Shown here piece by piece: positions 43,851-52,416 of a stretch of 64,000 bases of DNA. The first letter of the stretch is position 1. The number at the start of each line of letters is the position of its first letter. Location: positions 186,001 to 250,000 of the forward strand of contig JADJKL010000008.1 of the NCBI GenBank assembly GCA_016706055.1, given 5' to 3'. The notes beneath the pieces are model-generated. The model saw only the letters and a program-made list of their open reading frames with translations. It was not told the DNA's origin and made no database searches. The DNA is from Chitinophagaceae bacterium. Its GTDB lineage: Bacteria > Bacteroidota > Bacteroidia > Chitinophagales > Chitinophagaceae. Both the position numbers and the translations under genes were made by a program.

Positions 43851-43949
43851 GTCATACCGGGCTTGACCCGGTATCTTTCTCTTAAAAAAGGTTTATCTAT
43901 ATTAAAGGAATTATATTAGAAAAAGACTCTGGGTCAAGCCCAGAGTGAC
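43851..43949. repeat. REP-like palindrome pair A
   Basis: Two inverted copies: GTCATACCGGGCTTGACCCG (core palindrome 43855-43873) and, about 50 nt on, the opposite-strand form CTCTGGGTCAAGCCCAGAG (43927-43945) ending in TGAC. Each copy is a hairpin, and the pair forms a larger inverted repeat. Confidence 0.8.
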
Positions 43950-43952
43950 GTT

Positions 43953-44038
43953 TGTCTTACCGGACTCGATCCGGTATCTTTCTCTCAAGTGAAAGAAAGT
44001 ATATCAGTAAAAGACACCAGATCAAGTCCGGTGTGACA
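43953..44038. repeat. REP-like palindrome pair B
   Basis: Second inverted pair: TACCGGACTCGATCCGGTA (43958-43976) and CACCAGATCAAGTCCGGTG (44015-44033) followed by TGAC. Same design as pair A, directly downstream. Related single copies are at 44463-44483 and 53827-53847. Confidence 0.8.
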
Positions 44039-44114
44039 ACCTTTTCCATTCAAGCCTGAATTGTATAAGTGGTTTTCTCTGAAAAGGTATATCAGAAATA
44101 AGTTATTATTTTTT

Positions 44115-44122
44115 TAGCTTCG
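44115..44122 (+). promoter_or_regulatory. -7-like box before the GIY-YIG gene
   Basis: TAGCTTCG matches TAnnTTTG at 7 of 8 positions, 4 nt before the ATG at 44127. Confidence 0.4.
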
Positions 44123-44126
44123 GTAA

Positions 44127-44426
44127 ATGAGCAGATCAGGAAAATTCTCTGTTTATATACTTTCAAATTTCGCCAGAACGGTTTTTTATATTGGAGTAAC
44201 AAACAATCTTGAAACCAGAGTTTGGCAACACAAGTTTGATAATGGAAGTGTTTTCACAACTAAATACAAATGCTTCTTTCTAGTTTTCTACGAAGACTTT
44301 AACGATGTAAGAAATGCAATTGCAAGAGAAAAGCAATTAAAAAATTGGAAACGGAGTTGGAAAATAGAATTGATACGTAAAGAGAACCCTGATTTGATTG
44401 ATTTAGAGAAGTTTTTTTTCTTCTGA
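44127..44426 (+). CDS. GIY-YIG nuclease family protein
   Basis: A 99-residue single-domain protein. The two-part signature is seen as VYILSN and FYIGVTNNLETRVWQHK (residues about 8-36), with the conserved Arg in ETRVWQH and the Glu in REKQLKNW (about 70-77). This is the short UPF0213/YhbQ-like class, in which biological roles are mostly unknown. It is closely surrounded by palindromes of one family: four upstream (43851-44038) and one downstream (44463-44483). That arrangement recalls the link between REP palindromes and their RAYT nucleases, but the nuclease type is different and the link is an inference. Confidence 0.88.
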   Translation: MSRSGKFSVYILSNFARTVFYIGVTNNLETRVWQHKFDNGSVFTTKYKCFFLVFYEDFNDVRNAIAREKQLKNWKRSWKIELIRKENPDLIDLEKFFFF

Positions 44427-44462
44427 ATGTTTTTACAAAAAGCAGAATCAAATAATAACAAG

Positions 44463-44483
44463 ACTCCGGGTCATGCCCGGAGT
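44463..44483. repeat. REP-like palindrome downstream of the GIY-YIG gene
   Basis: ACTCCGGGTCATGCCCGGAG plus T, followed by GAC; same family and orientation as the copy at 44015-44033. Confidence 0.8.
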
Positions 44484-44526
44484 GACATTTCCTGGAATCA
44501 GATTCTAGTAAATATTCTACATTTTT

Positions 44527-45210
44527 TTAATACCAAACAGCAATATCATCAAGCGGTTTTCTATTCAAATCAGGTACCCAACATTCATCCGCCGGATAGC
44601 CAACCGGAACTAATAAAAATGGTTTCTCATTTTCTGGCCGGTTCAAAACCTTGCACAAAAAATTCATAGGCGATGGAGTATGCGTTAAAGCTCCCAATCC
44701 AGCATTATGAATGGCTGCTAATAAAAACCCGCAAGCTAATCCACAACTTTCAGTAGCATAATAAACAGTTCCTTTTGTTCCATCGTCTTTCTTGTCATAA
44801 CTTTTTTTAAAAACAATGATCAGATAAGGAGCAGTTTCCAAAAATTCTTTATGCCAATCTGTTTGTAAAGGCCGCAAGTCTTTTAGCCATTCTTCCGGCA
44901 TTCGTCCGTTATAACTATCAAATTCTTCCTTCTCTGCTTCAATACGTATTAGTTTTTTTATAGCTGGGTCGCTTACTACACAAAATGTCCAGGGTTGTTT
45001 ATGTGCTCCGCTGGGAGCAGATGAAGCACTCAGAATAATATTCTCAATTACTTCTTTTGGTATTGGTTTATCAGAAAAATCTCTTATTGTTCTCCGCTTA
45101 TCCAACCATTTATAAAATTCATCACTCTTTTGTATCATTGCCGAAGCAGAAAAGGTTTCTTTGGCGTAAGAAACAAACGGATATCCGTCAATCTTTTTTG
45201 TTTTAATCAT
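44527..45210 (-). CDS. Nitroreductase family protein
   Basis: A 227-residue FMN-dependent oxidoreductase. RRTIRDFSDKPIP (about 34-46) binds the FMN phosphate, SASSAPSGAHKQPW (about 56-69) lines the flavin, and GLGALTHTPSP lies near the C terminus. The long lid region (EEFDSYNGRMPEEWLKDLRP) and the SAPSGAHKQPW variant resemble the iodotyrosine deiodinase-like branch of nitroreductases. The substrate is unknown. It is divergent from the M1 peptidase gene. Confidence 0.88.
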   Translation of the reverse strand: MIKTKKIDGYPFVSYAKETFSASAMIQKSDEFYKWLDKRRTIRDFSDKPIPKEVIENIILSASSAPSGAHKQPWTFCVVSDPAIKKLIRIEAEKEEFDSYNGRMPEEWLKDLRPLQTDWHKEFLETAPYLIIVFKKSYDKKDDGTKGTVYYATESCGLACGFLLAAIHNAGLGALTHTPSPMNFLCKVLNRPENEKPFLLVPVGYPADECWVPDLNRKPLDDIAVWY

Positions 45211-45251
45211 AACATCTGTTTAACGAAATTTGTCAACTCAAATTAAAATTA

Positions 45252-47097
45252 ATGCGTAAGATTTTCTATTTAGTAATTATTTTCTCCAGTATTTCTTTTT
45301 TAAGTGCAGCACAGCCTGATCGCTGGCAGCAAAAAGTGAAATATGTGATGGACATTGATATGAATGTACAAACGAATCAGTTTACTGGTAAACAAAAACT
45401 TGAATACTGGAATAACTCACCCGATACATTAACTAAAGTTTTTTATCATTTATACTTTAACGCCTTTCAGCCTGGTAGTATGATGGATGTAAGAAGCAGA
45501 AGACAAGGTGCTGTAAATGGTGCTGGCGTTAGATCCGACTGGGATAGCAGAGTAAAAGATCGAATTTTAAATTTGAAACCTGACGAGATTGGTTATCAGA
45601 AAATTCTTTCTTTAAAAATGAATGGGAAACCTCAATCATTTAAAGTACTGGAAACGATTCTGGAAGTAAAACTGGATAAACCAATTCTTCCAAGATCAAA
45701 AGTTGTTTTTGATATGGAATTTGAAGCACAGGTTCCATTACAAATTCGCAGAAGCGGAAGAGATAATCCCACAACCAAAGTTCGTTATTCAATGAGCCAG
45801 TGGTATCCCAAACTTTGTGAATATGATTATGAAGGTTGGCATCCTACACCATATATTGCCCGTGAGTTTTATGGAGTGTGGGGTGAATATGATGTAAGTA
45901 TAAAAATTGACAGCAAGTATATTCTTGGCGGAACAGGTTATTTACAAAACCCTGATCAGATTGGTTATGGTTATGAAACGCCTGGCGCAAAAGTGAAAAG
46001 ACCTGCCGGCAATAAACTGACTTGGAAATTTGTTGCACCCAATGTACATGATTTTATGTGGGCCGCAGATCCTGAATTTATTCATAAGTCAAGAAAAGTA
46101 AATGATAGTGTAACATTGAATCTTTTGTATAAGCCTACAAATGCTACTGCGGCATCATGGGAAAAAATTTTGGACGATGCGGAAAGAGCATTTCCTTATA
46201 TTGAAAAAAACCTTTGGCGTTTATCCGTACAAGCAATACTCATTTATTCATGGCGGCGATGGCGGTATGGAATATCCAATGGCTACTTTATTGGCAACCC
46301 CCGGTGCATGGTTACATGAATGGATGCATAACTGGTATCAGGGATTAATGGGAACTAATGAATCATTATATGGTTGGATGGATGAAGGCTTTACTTCTTA
46401 TGCTGATGACAGAGTGCTGGCTTTTTTAAATAACGACAGCAGCTTTGTGTACAATGGTGCATACCGAAGTTATTTTTCTTTAGTAAAAAGTGCAAAAGAA
46501 GAACCGCTAACTACCCATGCAGATCATTATAATCTGAATGCCGCCTATAGCCCTGCCGTATATTCAAAAGGGGAAGTGTTTATGGAGCAACTGGGCTACA
46601 TCGTTGGTGCATCGGTAAGGGATAAGATTTTACTGGAATACTATAATCAATGGAGATTTAAACATCCCAATGCCGCAGACTTTATCCGTATTGCAGAAAA
46701 GGTGAGTGATATGAAACTGGATTGGTACAAAGAGTATTGGATCAGCTCAACCAAAACAATTGATTACAGTATCGATAGTTTGTGGGAAGAGAATGGGGTG
46801 ACGAATGTGAGAATTAAAAGAAATGGGTTAATGCCAATGCCGATAGATGTTCAATTAACATTTAAAGATGGGACTAAGGAGATGCATTATGTTCCATTGG
46901 ACCTGATGTATGGTGCAAAGCCAATAGAAGATAAATCAGTTACAAGAAAGGTGTATGAACCCTGGCATTGGACCAGCGAAACGTATATTATTTCTACTGC
47001 CAAAAAACTTTTTGATTTTACTGCTGTTGAAATAGATCCTTCGCAACGTATGGCTGATGTGGAAAGAAGAAATAATAAATTAGAACCGAAGTGGTAG
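45252..47097 (+). CDS. M1 family metallopeptidase (frame broken in the middle)
   Basis: Two frames join into one exported aminopeptidase-like protein of about 614 residues. Part one has a signal peptide (ending SFLSAAQ) and the N-terminal beta domain. Part two has GGDGGMEYPM, the zinc motif HEWMHNW (nt 46315 onward) and the third ligand Glu in WMDEGFTSYAD 18 residues later. Removing one A from the A7 run at 46204-46210 gives FPYIEKTFGVYPYKQYSF, a seamless family sequence. As sequenced, part one ends in a short unrelated tail at 46319 and the catalytic part would not be made. It is followed by a strong terminator at 47124-47158. Confidence 0.87.
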
Positions 47098-47123
47098 TTA
47101 AATAAAAAGCGAACTAAAAAAGT

Positions 47124-47158
47124 AAACCCTCTACCGCTGATTGTAGAGGGTTTTTTTT
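47124..47158 (+). terminator. Terminator after the M1 peptidase gene
   Basis: An 11-bp perfect stem AAACCCTCTAC / GTAGAGGGTTT with an 8-nt loop and eight Ts. Confidence 0.9.
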
Positions 47159-47274
47159 GACGGTTTTTAATCAAGACCCCAATATAAATGCAAATAGGAA
47201 AAGGTTCAAGGTTAATGGTTGGGTTGTCAAATTCTTGCTAATAACCAAAATTAGGGGGTCTATAATTCTGTAGC

Positions 47275-47298
47275 AATACCACTTTTGTGGTATTTTTT
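47275..47298. promoter_or_regulatory. ATACCAC/GTGGTAT palindrome downstream of the response regulator
   Basis: AATACCAC and GTGGTATT around TTTT, followed by TTTT. It has terminator form on the + strand, although no + gene needs one here after the strong terminator at 47124. A near-copy lies at 48038-48057 on the other side of the response-regulator gene. The rest of 47159-47360 shows no feature. Confidence 0.45.
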
Positions 47299-47360
47299 GA
47301 AAAAAAAGAAGAAATCGGTTGCAAAAAGCCGCAGTTATTTCAAGAATTTTGATTGATGAG

Positions 47361-48002
47361 CTATCGTCCGTAAAATTTATTCACTGCAGCTACTCGGTTA
47401 TTTACATGTAGCTTTTCGTAAATGTGATAAACATGCTTACGAACGGTTTCGGGGCTAAGGAATAACTGAGCCGCAATTTCTTTATACATTAATCCTCTGG
47501 AAAGGTATTCGAGTATTTCTTTTTCTCTTACTGATAACATATCAAGATTGTCGCCATCGTTTGTAACATGGCTTTGCTGCTGAAAGGCTGCCACTACTTT
47601 TCGGGCAATTTGGCTGCTCATCGGGGCACCGCCTTCATATAGTTCTCTTATGGAATCAAGCATTTTGCCAGGATTCGTTTTCTTTAAAATATATCCGCTG
47701 GCACCTGCACTAAGAGCTTCAAATATTTTTTCATCTTCTTCATAAACAGTGCACATCATGAAATTGGTATCAGGCATTCTCGGTTTTAATACCCTTACCA
47801 CATCTATTCCTGTTTCTTCAGTTCCAAGGTTGATATCCATTAGCACCACTTCTGGTCTCAATATTGGAATTTGATTTACTGCATCTTCGGCTGAGCCGAT
47901 AATACTAATGCATTTAAAACCATCAGACATTGTAATAATCTCTTCCAAGGCTATTCTTAATTCCCGGTTATCATCAACTACGCATACAGATATTTCTTTC
48001 AT
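47361..48002 (-). CDS. NarL/LuxR-type response regulator
   Basis: A 213-residue two-component regulator. The receiver domain (1-120) has the acidic pair DD near residue 10, the phosphoacceptor Asp in VVLMDINLG (about 56) and the Lys in YILKKT (about 106). The C-terminal LuxR-type HTH (about 150-213, LSVREKEILEYLSRGLMYKE) binds DNA. No sensor kinase is adjacent, so it is an orphan by position. Inverted ATACCA/TGGTAT motifs lie on both sides of the gene, one of them 35 nt before the start, where autoregulation would be possible. Confidence 0.9.
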   Translation of the reverse strand: MKEISVCVVDDNRELRIALEEIITMSDGFKCISIIGSAEDAVNQIPILRPEVVLMDINLGTEETGIDVVRVLKPRMPDTNFMMCTVYEEDEKIFEALSAGASGYILKKTNPGKMLDSIRELYEGGAPMSSQIARKVVAAFQQQSHVTNDGDNLDMLSVREKEILEYLSRGLMYKEIAAQLFLSPETVRKHVYHIYEKLHVNNRVAAVNKFYGR

Positions 48003-48037
48003 ACTATAAAGTTCCTGATTACATGAATGAGAAACAA

Positions 48038-48057
48038 TACCACAAACTGGTATTTTT
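48038..48057. promoter_or_regulatory. ATACCA/TGGTAT palindrome upstream of the response regulator
   Basis: AATACCA and TGGTATT around CAAAC, 35-55 nt before the ATG of the response-regulator gene. It closely resembles 47275-47298. It could be an operator or the terminator of rsmG, whose stop is at 48057. Confidence 0.45.
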
Positions 48058-48680
48058 TATCGTTGAATGTAGAGCAAATATTTTTCCTTAAAAAAATCTT
48101 CTTCAAAAATGGAATAAATGTCCATTATTTTGGGTCTAGTGTTGCTTTCCTGTATTTCCATTGCTAAATCACCTCCTTTTAAGCAAATTAAGCCCGGGGT
48201 GAATTCTGTTTGCGTTTTTATTTTTAATAATGGTTTGCTCCACCTCCATAAATCTTTAAGCGGAGCTACTGCACGGGACACTACAAAATCAAACTTCCTA
48301 TTTTTAATATCCTCTATTCTGCTATGCTGTGTTGTTATGTTTTTTATGCCAGCACCTTCTGCAACAGCTTCTATTACTTTTAATTTTTTTGCAATGCTAT
48401 CTACCAGATGAAATTTTACTTCTGGGAAAAAAATAGCCAATGGCACACCCGGAAAACCGCCTCCGGTTCCTAAATCAATTATTTCCATACCATCAGTAAA
48501 GTCAAAACTGGCAGCGATGCTTAAAGAATGAAGCACATGCTTTTCGTATATGCTGTCAATATCTTTTCTGGAAACAACATTGATTTTTTCATTCCATTCT
48601 TTGTATAGCGGTTCAAGTAATCGAAATTGCTCCAGTTGTTTTTCAGTGAAGTCAGCAAAATATTTAAGAATTAATTCCAT
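48057..48680 (-). CDS. rsmG: 16S rRNA (guanine527-N7)-methyltransferase
   Basis: RsmG (GidB) methylates G527 of 16S rRNA. The 207-residue protein has the SAM-binding loop IIDLGTGGGFPGVPLAI and the SRAVAPL motif, both typical. The frame extends to 48707, but the ATG at 48680 fits the family N terminus (MELILKYFADFTEKQ) and the region upstream is a CCTCACCCCAACCC-type repeat. It lies between the response regulator and a glycosyltransferase on the minus strand. Confidence 0.94.
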   Translation of the reverse strand: MELILKYFADFTEKQLEQFRLLEPLYKEWNEKINVVSRKDIDSIYEKHVLHSLSIAASFDFTDGMEIIDLGTGGGFPGVPLAIFFPEVKFHLVDSIAKKLKVIEAVAEGAGIKNITTQHSRIEDIKNRKFDFVVSRAVAPLKDLWRWSKPLLKIKTQTEFTPGLICLKGGDLAMEIQESNTRPKIMDIYSIFEEDFFKEKYLLYIQR

Positions 48681-48696
48681 AGCAGTGTCTTTTTTT

Positions 48697-48730
48697 CCTC
48701 TCCTCAAAGGAAAGGGTTGGGGTGAGGTTA
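48697..48730. repeat. CCTCACCCC-type element at the glycosyltransferase stop codon
   Basis: On the minus strand it is the stop codon TAA followed by CCTCACCCCAACCC and TTTCCTTTGAGGAGAGG. Similar elements lie at 55805-55835 and inside 32416-32450. Confidence 0.6.
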
Positions 48731-49846
48731 CCAGCCTTTAGCAGGCTTTCTCCAGAGTGCAGGTGCAAAGATGAGATAATAAAAAAACATCCATATATCG
48801 AAAAAGATAAACCAGGGCCAAAGATCACTTTCACCCATTTTTTTCATTGACTTATATAATACAATGGCTTGAATAATAAAACGAATACCAAAAACGGGTA
48901 AAGCAAAACGCCAATCATAAAAAATAATCGAAGCTACCAGCAGCGGATAAAAAATAAATTGTGTGGCAAAATATAAGCCCAGCAAAAACTTATGTTTTGG
49001 TTTATAAAACTTAGCCGTGGTATAATGTCTTGATTTTTGACGAAGCCAAGCTTTCCACGTTGTTTTTGGAATAGAACGGGTAATAGCATCCGGGTCTATT
49101 ACTACAGCAGTATTATTTTTTGTGGCATTTTTATTAATGAACAAATCATCATCTCCACTTGGTATATGATTGATTGAAGAAAAACCTTTACTCTTAAAGA
49201 ACAGGCTTTTCTTATACGATAAGTTTCTGCCTACACCCATATATGGAATGCCAGCCAATGCATACGAAAGATATTGTAACGCTGTGTGAAAGGTCTCAAA
49301 CCGTATTAGCTTATTTAGCATTCCCTTTTTCTTATGGTAAGCTCCATAGCCCAAAACGATTTCGATATTTTCATCATAGCCATCCTGCATCTTAGTAACC
49401 CAATGTTCGCTGGAAGGCACACAATCAGCATCTGTAAGTAGCAATACTTCATGCTTTGCTTCTCTTATGCCAATAGACAAAGGATATTTTTTTCCGGAAA
49501 TATGCACAGCCTCTTGAGTAAGCTCCACCACATGCAGCGACTTGAATGTTTTTTTTAATTCCTGTAAAATATATTTAGAATCGTCTAATGAATTGTCATT
49601 TATTGCCACTACTTCGTAAGTACTGGGATATGATTGTACCAACACACCCGGTAGATTACGGGCCAAGTTTTCATCCTCATCTCTTGCGCAAATAATTACG
49701 GAAACAGGGTGATTTTGTGATTTTGATTTTACCTTGGGTTTATAAAAAGCAAGCCTGCCGAAAAAACCGGTGTAATAAAATATTTGAATAGCGGTTACGG
49801 CGGCGAAAGAATAGAAAATAACTTCTCCCCAGTTAATTGGTGGCAT
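48728..49846 (-). CDS. Membrane glycosyltransferase, family 2
   Basis: A 372-residue GT-A type enzyme. One N-terminal membrane helix (EVIFYSFAAVTAIQIFYYTG) is followed by the catalytic domain with VIICARDEDENL, the DDS-like motif NDNSLDD, the DxD motif DADC, and a Q/RxxRW-like end (RQKSRHYTT). Two or three membrane helices close the protein. It probably adds sugar units from a nucleotide sugar to a surface glycan or lipid. The frame extends to 49915, but the ATG at 49846 lies 5 nt after a TACCTTCG box and gives the better N terminus. The next gene, tgt, is divergent. Confidence 0.85.
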   Translation of the reverse strand: MPPINWGEVIFYSFAAVTAIQIFYYTGFFGRLAFYKPKVKSKSQNHPVSVIICARDEDENLARNLPGVLVQSYPSTYEVVAINDNSLDDSKYILQELKKTFKSLHVVELTQEAVHISGKKYPLSIGIREAKHEVLLLTDADCVPSSEHWVTKMQDGYDENIEIVLGYGAYHKKKGMLNKLIRFETFHTALQYLSYALAGIPYMGVGRNLSYKKSLFFKSKGFSSINHIPSGDDDLFINKNATKNNTAVVIDPDAITRSIPKTTWKAWLRQKSRHYTTAKFYKPKHKFLLGLYFATQFIFYPLLVASIIFYDWRFALPVFGIRFIIQAIVLYKSMKKMGESDLWPWFIFFDIWMFFYYLIFAPALWRKPAKGW

Positions 49847-49851
49847 AGCGG

Positions 49852-49859
49852 CGAAGGTA
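49852..49859 (-). promoter_or_regulatory. -7-like box before the glycosyltransferase
   Basis: TACCTTCG on the minus strand (7 of 8 to TAnnTTTG), 5 nt before the ATG at 49846; this favours that start over the one at 49915. Confidence 0.4.
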
Positions 49860-49953
49860 GATTTCAGCAAGCAATGGGCAATAAATAACGGATAAAAGAT
49901 TTTCCACAGAAGCATTCGCCTTTTGTCAATTGCTTATTGTTTAAATTGCGCCG

Positions 49954-51093
49954 ATGGCAGCATTACAATTTGAATTACAAGCGAAGGATACTGGATCAAA
50001 AGCCCGGGCAGGAAAAATAACTACAGATCATGGCGAAATATTGACACCTATTTTTATGCCTGTTGGTACGGTTGGCAGTGTAAAGGCTGTTACGCAACAA
50101 CAATTACTGTTCGATGTAAAGGCGCAAATTATATTAGGGAATACCTATCATTTGTATTTACGACCGGGATTGGATGTGTTGGAAAAGGCCGGTGGCTTGC
50201 ATAAATTTAATGGCTGGCCAAAACCCATCTTAACAGACAGCGGTGGTTACCAGGTTTTTTCATTGGCAGGCACAAGAAAGATAAAGGAAGAAGGCGTTAC
50301 TTTTCAATCGCATATTGATGGCAGTAAACATTTGTTTACACCGGAAAGAGTAATGGACATTCAACGTTCCATTGGTGGCGATATTATTATGGCATTTGAT
50401 GAATGCCCTCCCGGAGGAAGTGACTTTAACTATGCCAAAAAATCAATGGAGATGACGCATCGGTGGCTCGACAGATGCTTTACACAATTTAATACTACAG
50501 AGCCTAAATACGGTTACACACAAAATCTGTTTCCCATTGTACAAGGCGGCACTTTTAAAGATCTGCGAAAGCAATCCTGCGAATACATTGCTGCAAAAGA
50601 AGCCACCGGCAATGCCATTGGCGGATTAAGTGTAGGCGAACCGGAAGATGTGATGTATGAAATTTGTGATTGGTGTTGCGATCATTTGCCAACAGATAAG
50701 CCAAGATATCTGATGGGAGTGGGAACACCGTGGAATATTTTAGAATGCATCAGTATGGGCATTGATATGTTTGATTGTGTAATGCCTACAAGAAATGGAC
50801 GCAACGCCATGCTGTTTACAACAAAAGGGGTCATAAATATTGACAATAAAAAATGGGAGCATGATTTTTCACCTATTGATGATGGAATTGATTGCGAAGT
50901 CAGCAATTATTACAGCAAAGCTTACCTCCGGCATCTGATGAAAGCAAAAGAATTTTTAGGATACACTATTGCAAGTGTTCACAACCTTGCTTTTTATTTG
51001 TGGTTGGTAACGGAAGCAAGAAAGCATATTCAGCAGGGAGATTTTGCCAGTTGGAAAAAGGAAATGATTGAAAAAGTAAAAATCAAACTGTAA
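49954..51093 (+). CDS. tgt: Queuine tRNA-ribosyltransferase
   Basis: Tgt exchanges guanine for preQ1 at the wobble position of tRNAs with GUN anticodons. The 379-residue protein has the nucleophile/base region LTDSGGYQVFSL (Asp), FDECPPGG, the GGLSVGEP loop and the second Asp in DMFDCVMPTRNGR. The Zn ligands usually found as CxCxxC near the C terminus are absent: the region reads GIDCEVSNYYSKAYLRHL, keeping only one Cys and the final His context. Loss of the zinc cluster is unusual for bacterial Tgt but the rest of the enzyme looks intact. lptG follows downstream, a common Bacteroidota pairing. Confidence 0.93.
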   Translation: MAALQFELQAKDTGSKARAGKITTDHGEILTPIFMPVGTVGSVKAVTQQQLLFDVKAQIILGNTYHLYLRPGLDVLEKAGGLHKFNGWPKPILTDSGGYQVFSLAGTRKIKEEGVTFQSHIDGSKHLFTPERVMDIQRSIGGDIIMAFDECPPGGSDFNYAKKSMEMTHRWLDRCFTQFNTTEPKYGYTQNLFPIVQGGTFKDLRKQSCEYIAAKEATGNAIGGLSVGEPEDVMYEICDWCCDHLPTDKPRYLMGVGTPWNILECISMGIDMFDCVMPTRNGRNAMLFTTKGVINIDNKKWEHDFSPIDDGIDCEVSNYYSKAYLRHLMKAKEFLGYTIASVHNLAFYLWLVTEARKHIQQGDFASWKKEMIEKVKIKL

Positions 51094-51137
51094 TATCTTT
51101 CACAACCTCACAACTTTTTTTCTTCTACTTTTGTTCA

Positions 51138-51163
51138 GCCGCCATAGCTTTTGCGAAGGCGGC
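51138..51163. repeat. GCCGCC/GGCGGC hairpin in the tgt-lptG gap
   Basis: GCCGCCATAGCTTTTGCGAA plus GGCGGC, followed by AAATTTTT. It could end the tgt transcript, and its loop overlaps the TTTG of the lptG promoter. The GCGAAGGCGG half also occurs near 1084. Confidence 0.65.
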
Positions 51164-51178
51164 AAATTTTTATATTTG
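51150..51178 (+). promoter_or_regulatory. Probable lptG promoter
   Basis: TTTG (51150-51153) and an exact TATATTTG (51171-51178) with 17 nt between, 11 nt before the ATG at 51190. This supports 51190 as the real start of the broken gene that follows. Confidence 0.5.
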
Positions 51179-51189
51179 TTTTTCATTGT

Positions 51190-52288
51190 ATGAAGAAGAT
51201 TGACTGGTACATATTTAAAAAACTTATAATCACTTTTTTTTTTCTGTCTGTTATTGTTCACTATTGTGGCAGTGGCAGTAGATACTAGTGAAAAAACAGA
51301 CGATTTTGTACGATCTGGATTGTCTACCAGCGAGATTATCACCGAATATTTCCTTGGCTTTGTACCTTTTATCTGGAGTTTACTTTTCCCTCTCTTTGTT
51401 TTTATTGCTGTCATCTTCTTTACTAGCAAAATGGCAACCCGTTCAGAGATAATTGCAATACTTGCCAGTGGAACTAGTTATAGGCGGTTTCTGCGTCCTT
51501 ATATTATTGGAGGTATAATGCTATCTGCCATTTTATGGGTTGGCAGCCGCTATTGGATTCCAAAAGCTAATGCTATCAGAAGTAATTTCCAGCAGAATTA
51601 TATTGACAACAGAGATCCGTCTAAAAACCGCACAATGGGTAATTGTTATGAATGTTATTATTTGCGAACAGATACCAACACTTTTGTCGGCATCAAGGAG
51701 TTTGATACTGCCTCCAAATCTTCAAGAGGATTTTTTATGGAGAAGGTGAAAGACAATAAAGTGGTTTATAACCTCCGTGCTGAAAGAATGCGATGGGATA
51801 CCGCTGTTAAAAAATGGCAACTGATTAATGCGTCGGAACGATTTATTGATAGTATGAAAGAGCGGCTGTCTTTTCATGATACATTAGTAATAAATCTGAA
51901 CATAAAAATTTCGGAGTTAAGAAAAGACAACTATCTGAAAGATAAATTAACAACACCGGAACTGGTGGAATATATAAACCTGCAAAAATTGCGGGGTGGA
52001 GAAGGACTCAGTACTTATGAAGTAGAAAAACATCGGCGAAATGCTACTCCCACTTCAGTTTTCTTACTTACATTGATTGGAGTTGTAATAGCTAGCCGTA
52101 AAACCAGAGGCGGTAGTGGTGTGCACCTGGCGCTGGGAATAACGATTGCGGCGCTGTTTATTATTGCAGACAGATTTTCAACTGTATTTGCGACAAAAGG
52201 AAATTTTCCACCAATGTTGGCCGCATGGTTGCCCAATATCGCATTTGCCCTCGTTTTGCTCTGGCTGTACCGGCGTACGCCAAAATAG
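51190..52288 (+). CDS. lptG: LptF/LptG-type LPS export permease (frame broken near the 5' end)
   Basis: LptF and LptG form the permease that lifts lipopolysaccharide out of the inner membrane. The ATG at 51190 gives MKKIDWYIFKKLIITFFF, the typical cytoplasmic start and first helix, but one extra T in the T10 run at 51234-51243 shifts the frame; without it the sequence continues FCLLLFTIVAVAVDTSEKTD. The body from 51254 has the remaining helices, a periplasmic beta-jellyroll (about 110-260) and three C-terminal helices. Assignment to LptG rather than LptF is by context after tgt and is not certain. Confidence 0.85.
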
Positions 52289-52342
52289 GTTCTCATTTAT
52301 TTAATTAATATCTCTAATAGCAATCAACTTTCAGCCTTGTTT

Positions 52343-52374
52343 TTTGTTAAGGCAGGTGGCTTTGCGTACCTTTA
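52343..52374 (+). promoter_or_regulatory. Citrate synthase promoter
   Basis: TTTG (52343-52346), 20 nt, then TACCTTTA (52367-52374; 7 of 8 to TAnnTTTG), 42 nt before the ATG. Confidence 0.55.
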
Positions 52375-52416
52375 AGCCTCTGATTTTAGAACACAAATAC
52401 AGAAAATTAAGTCATT

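Noticed and set aside
44127..44426. Homing endonuclease of an intron or intein
   Set aside because: The protein is a stand-alone short GIY-YIG domain and no interrupted gene surrounds it.
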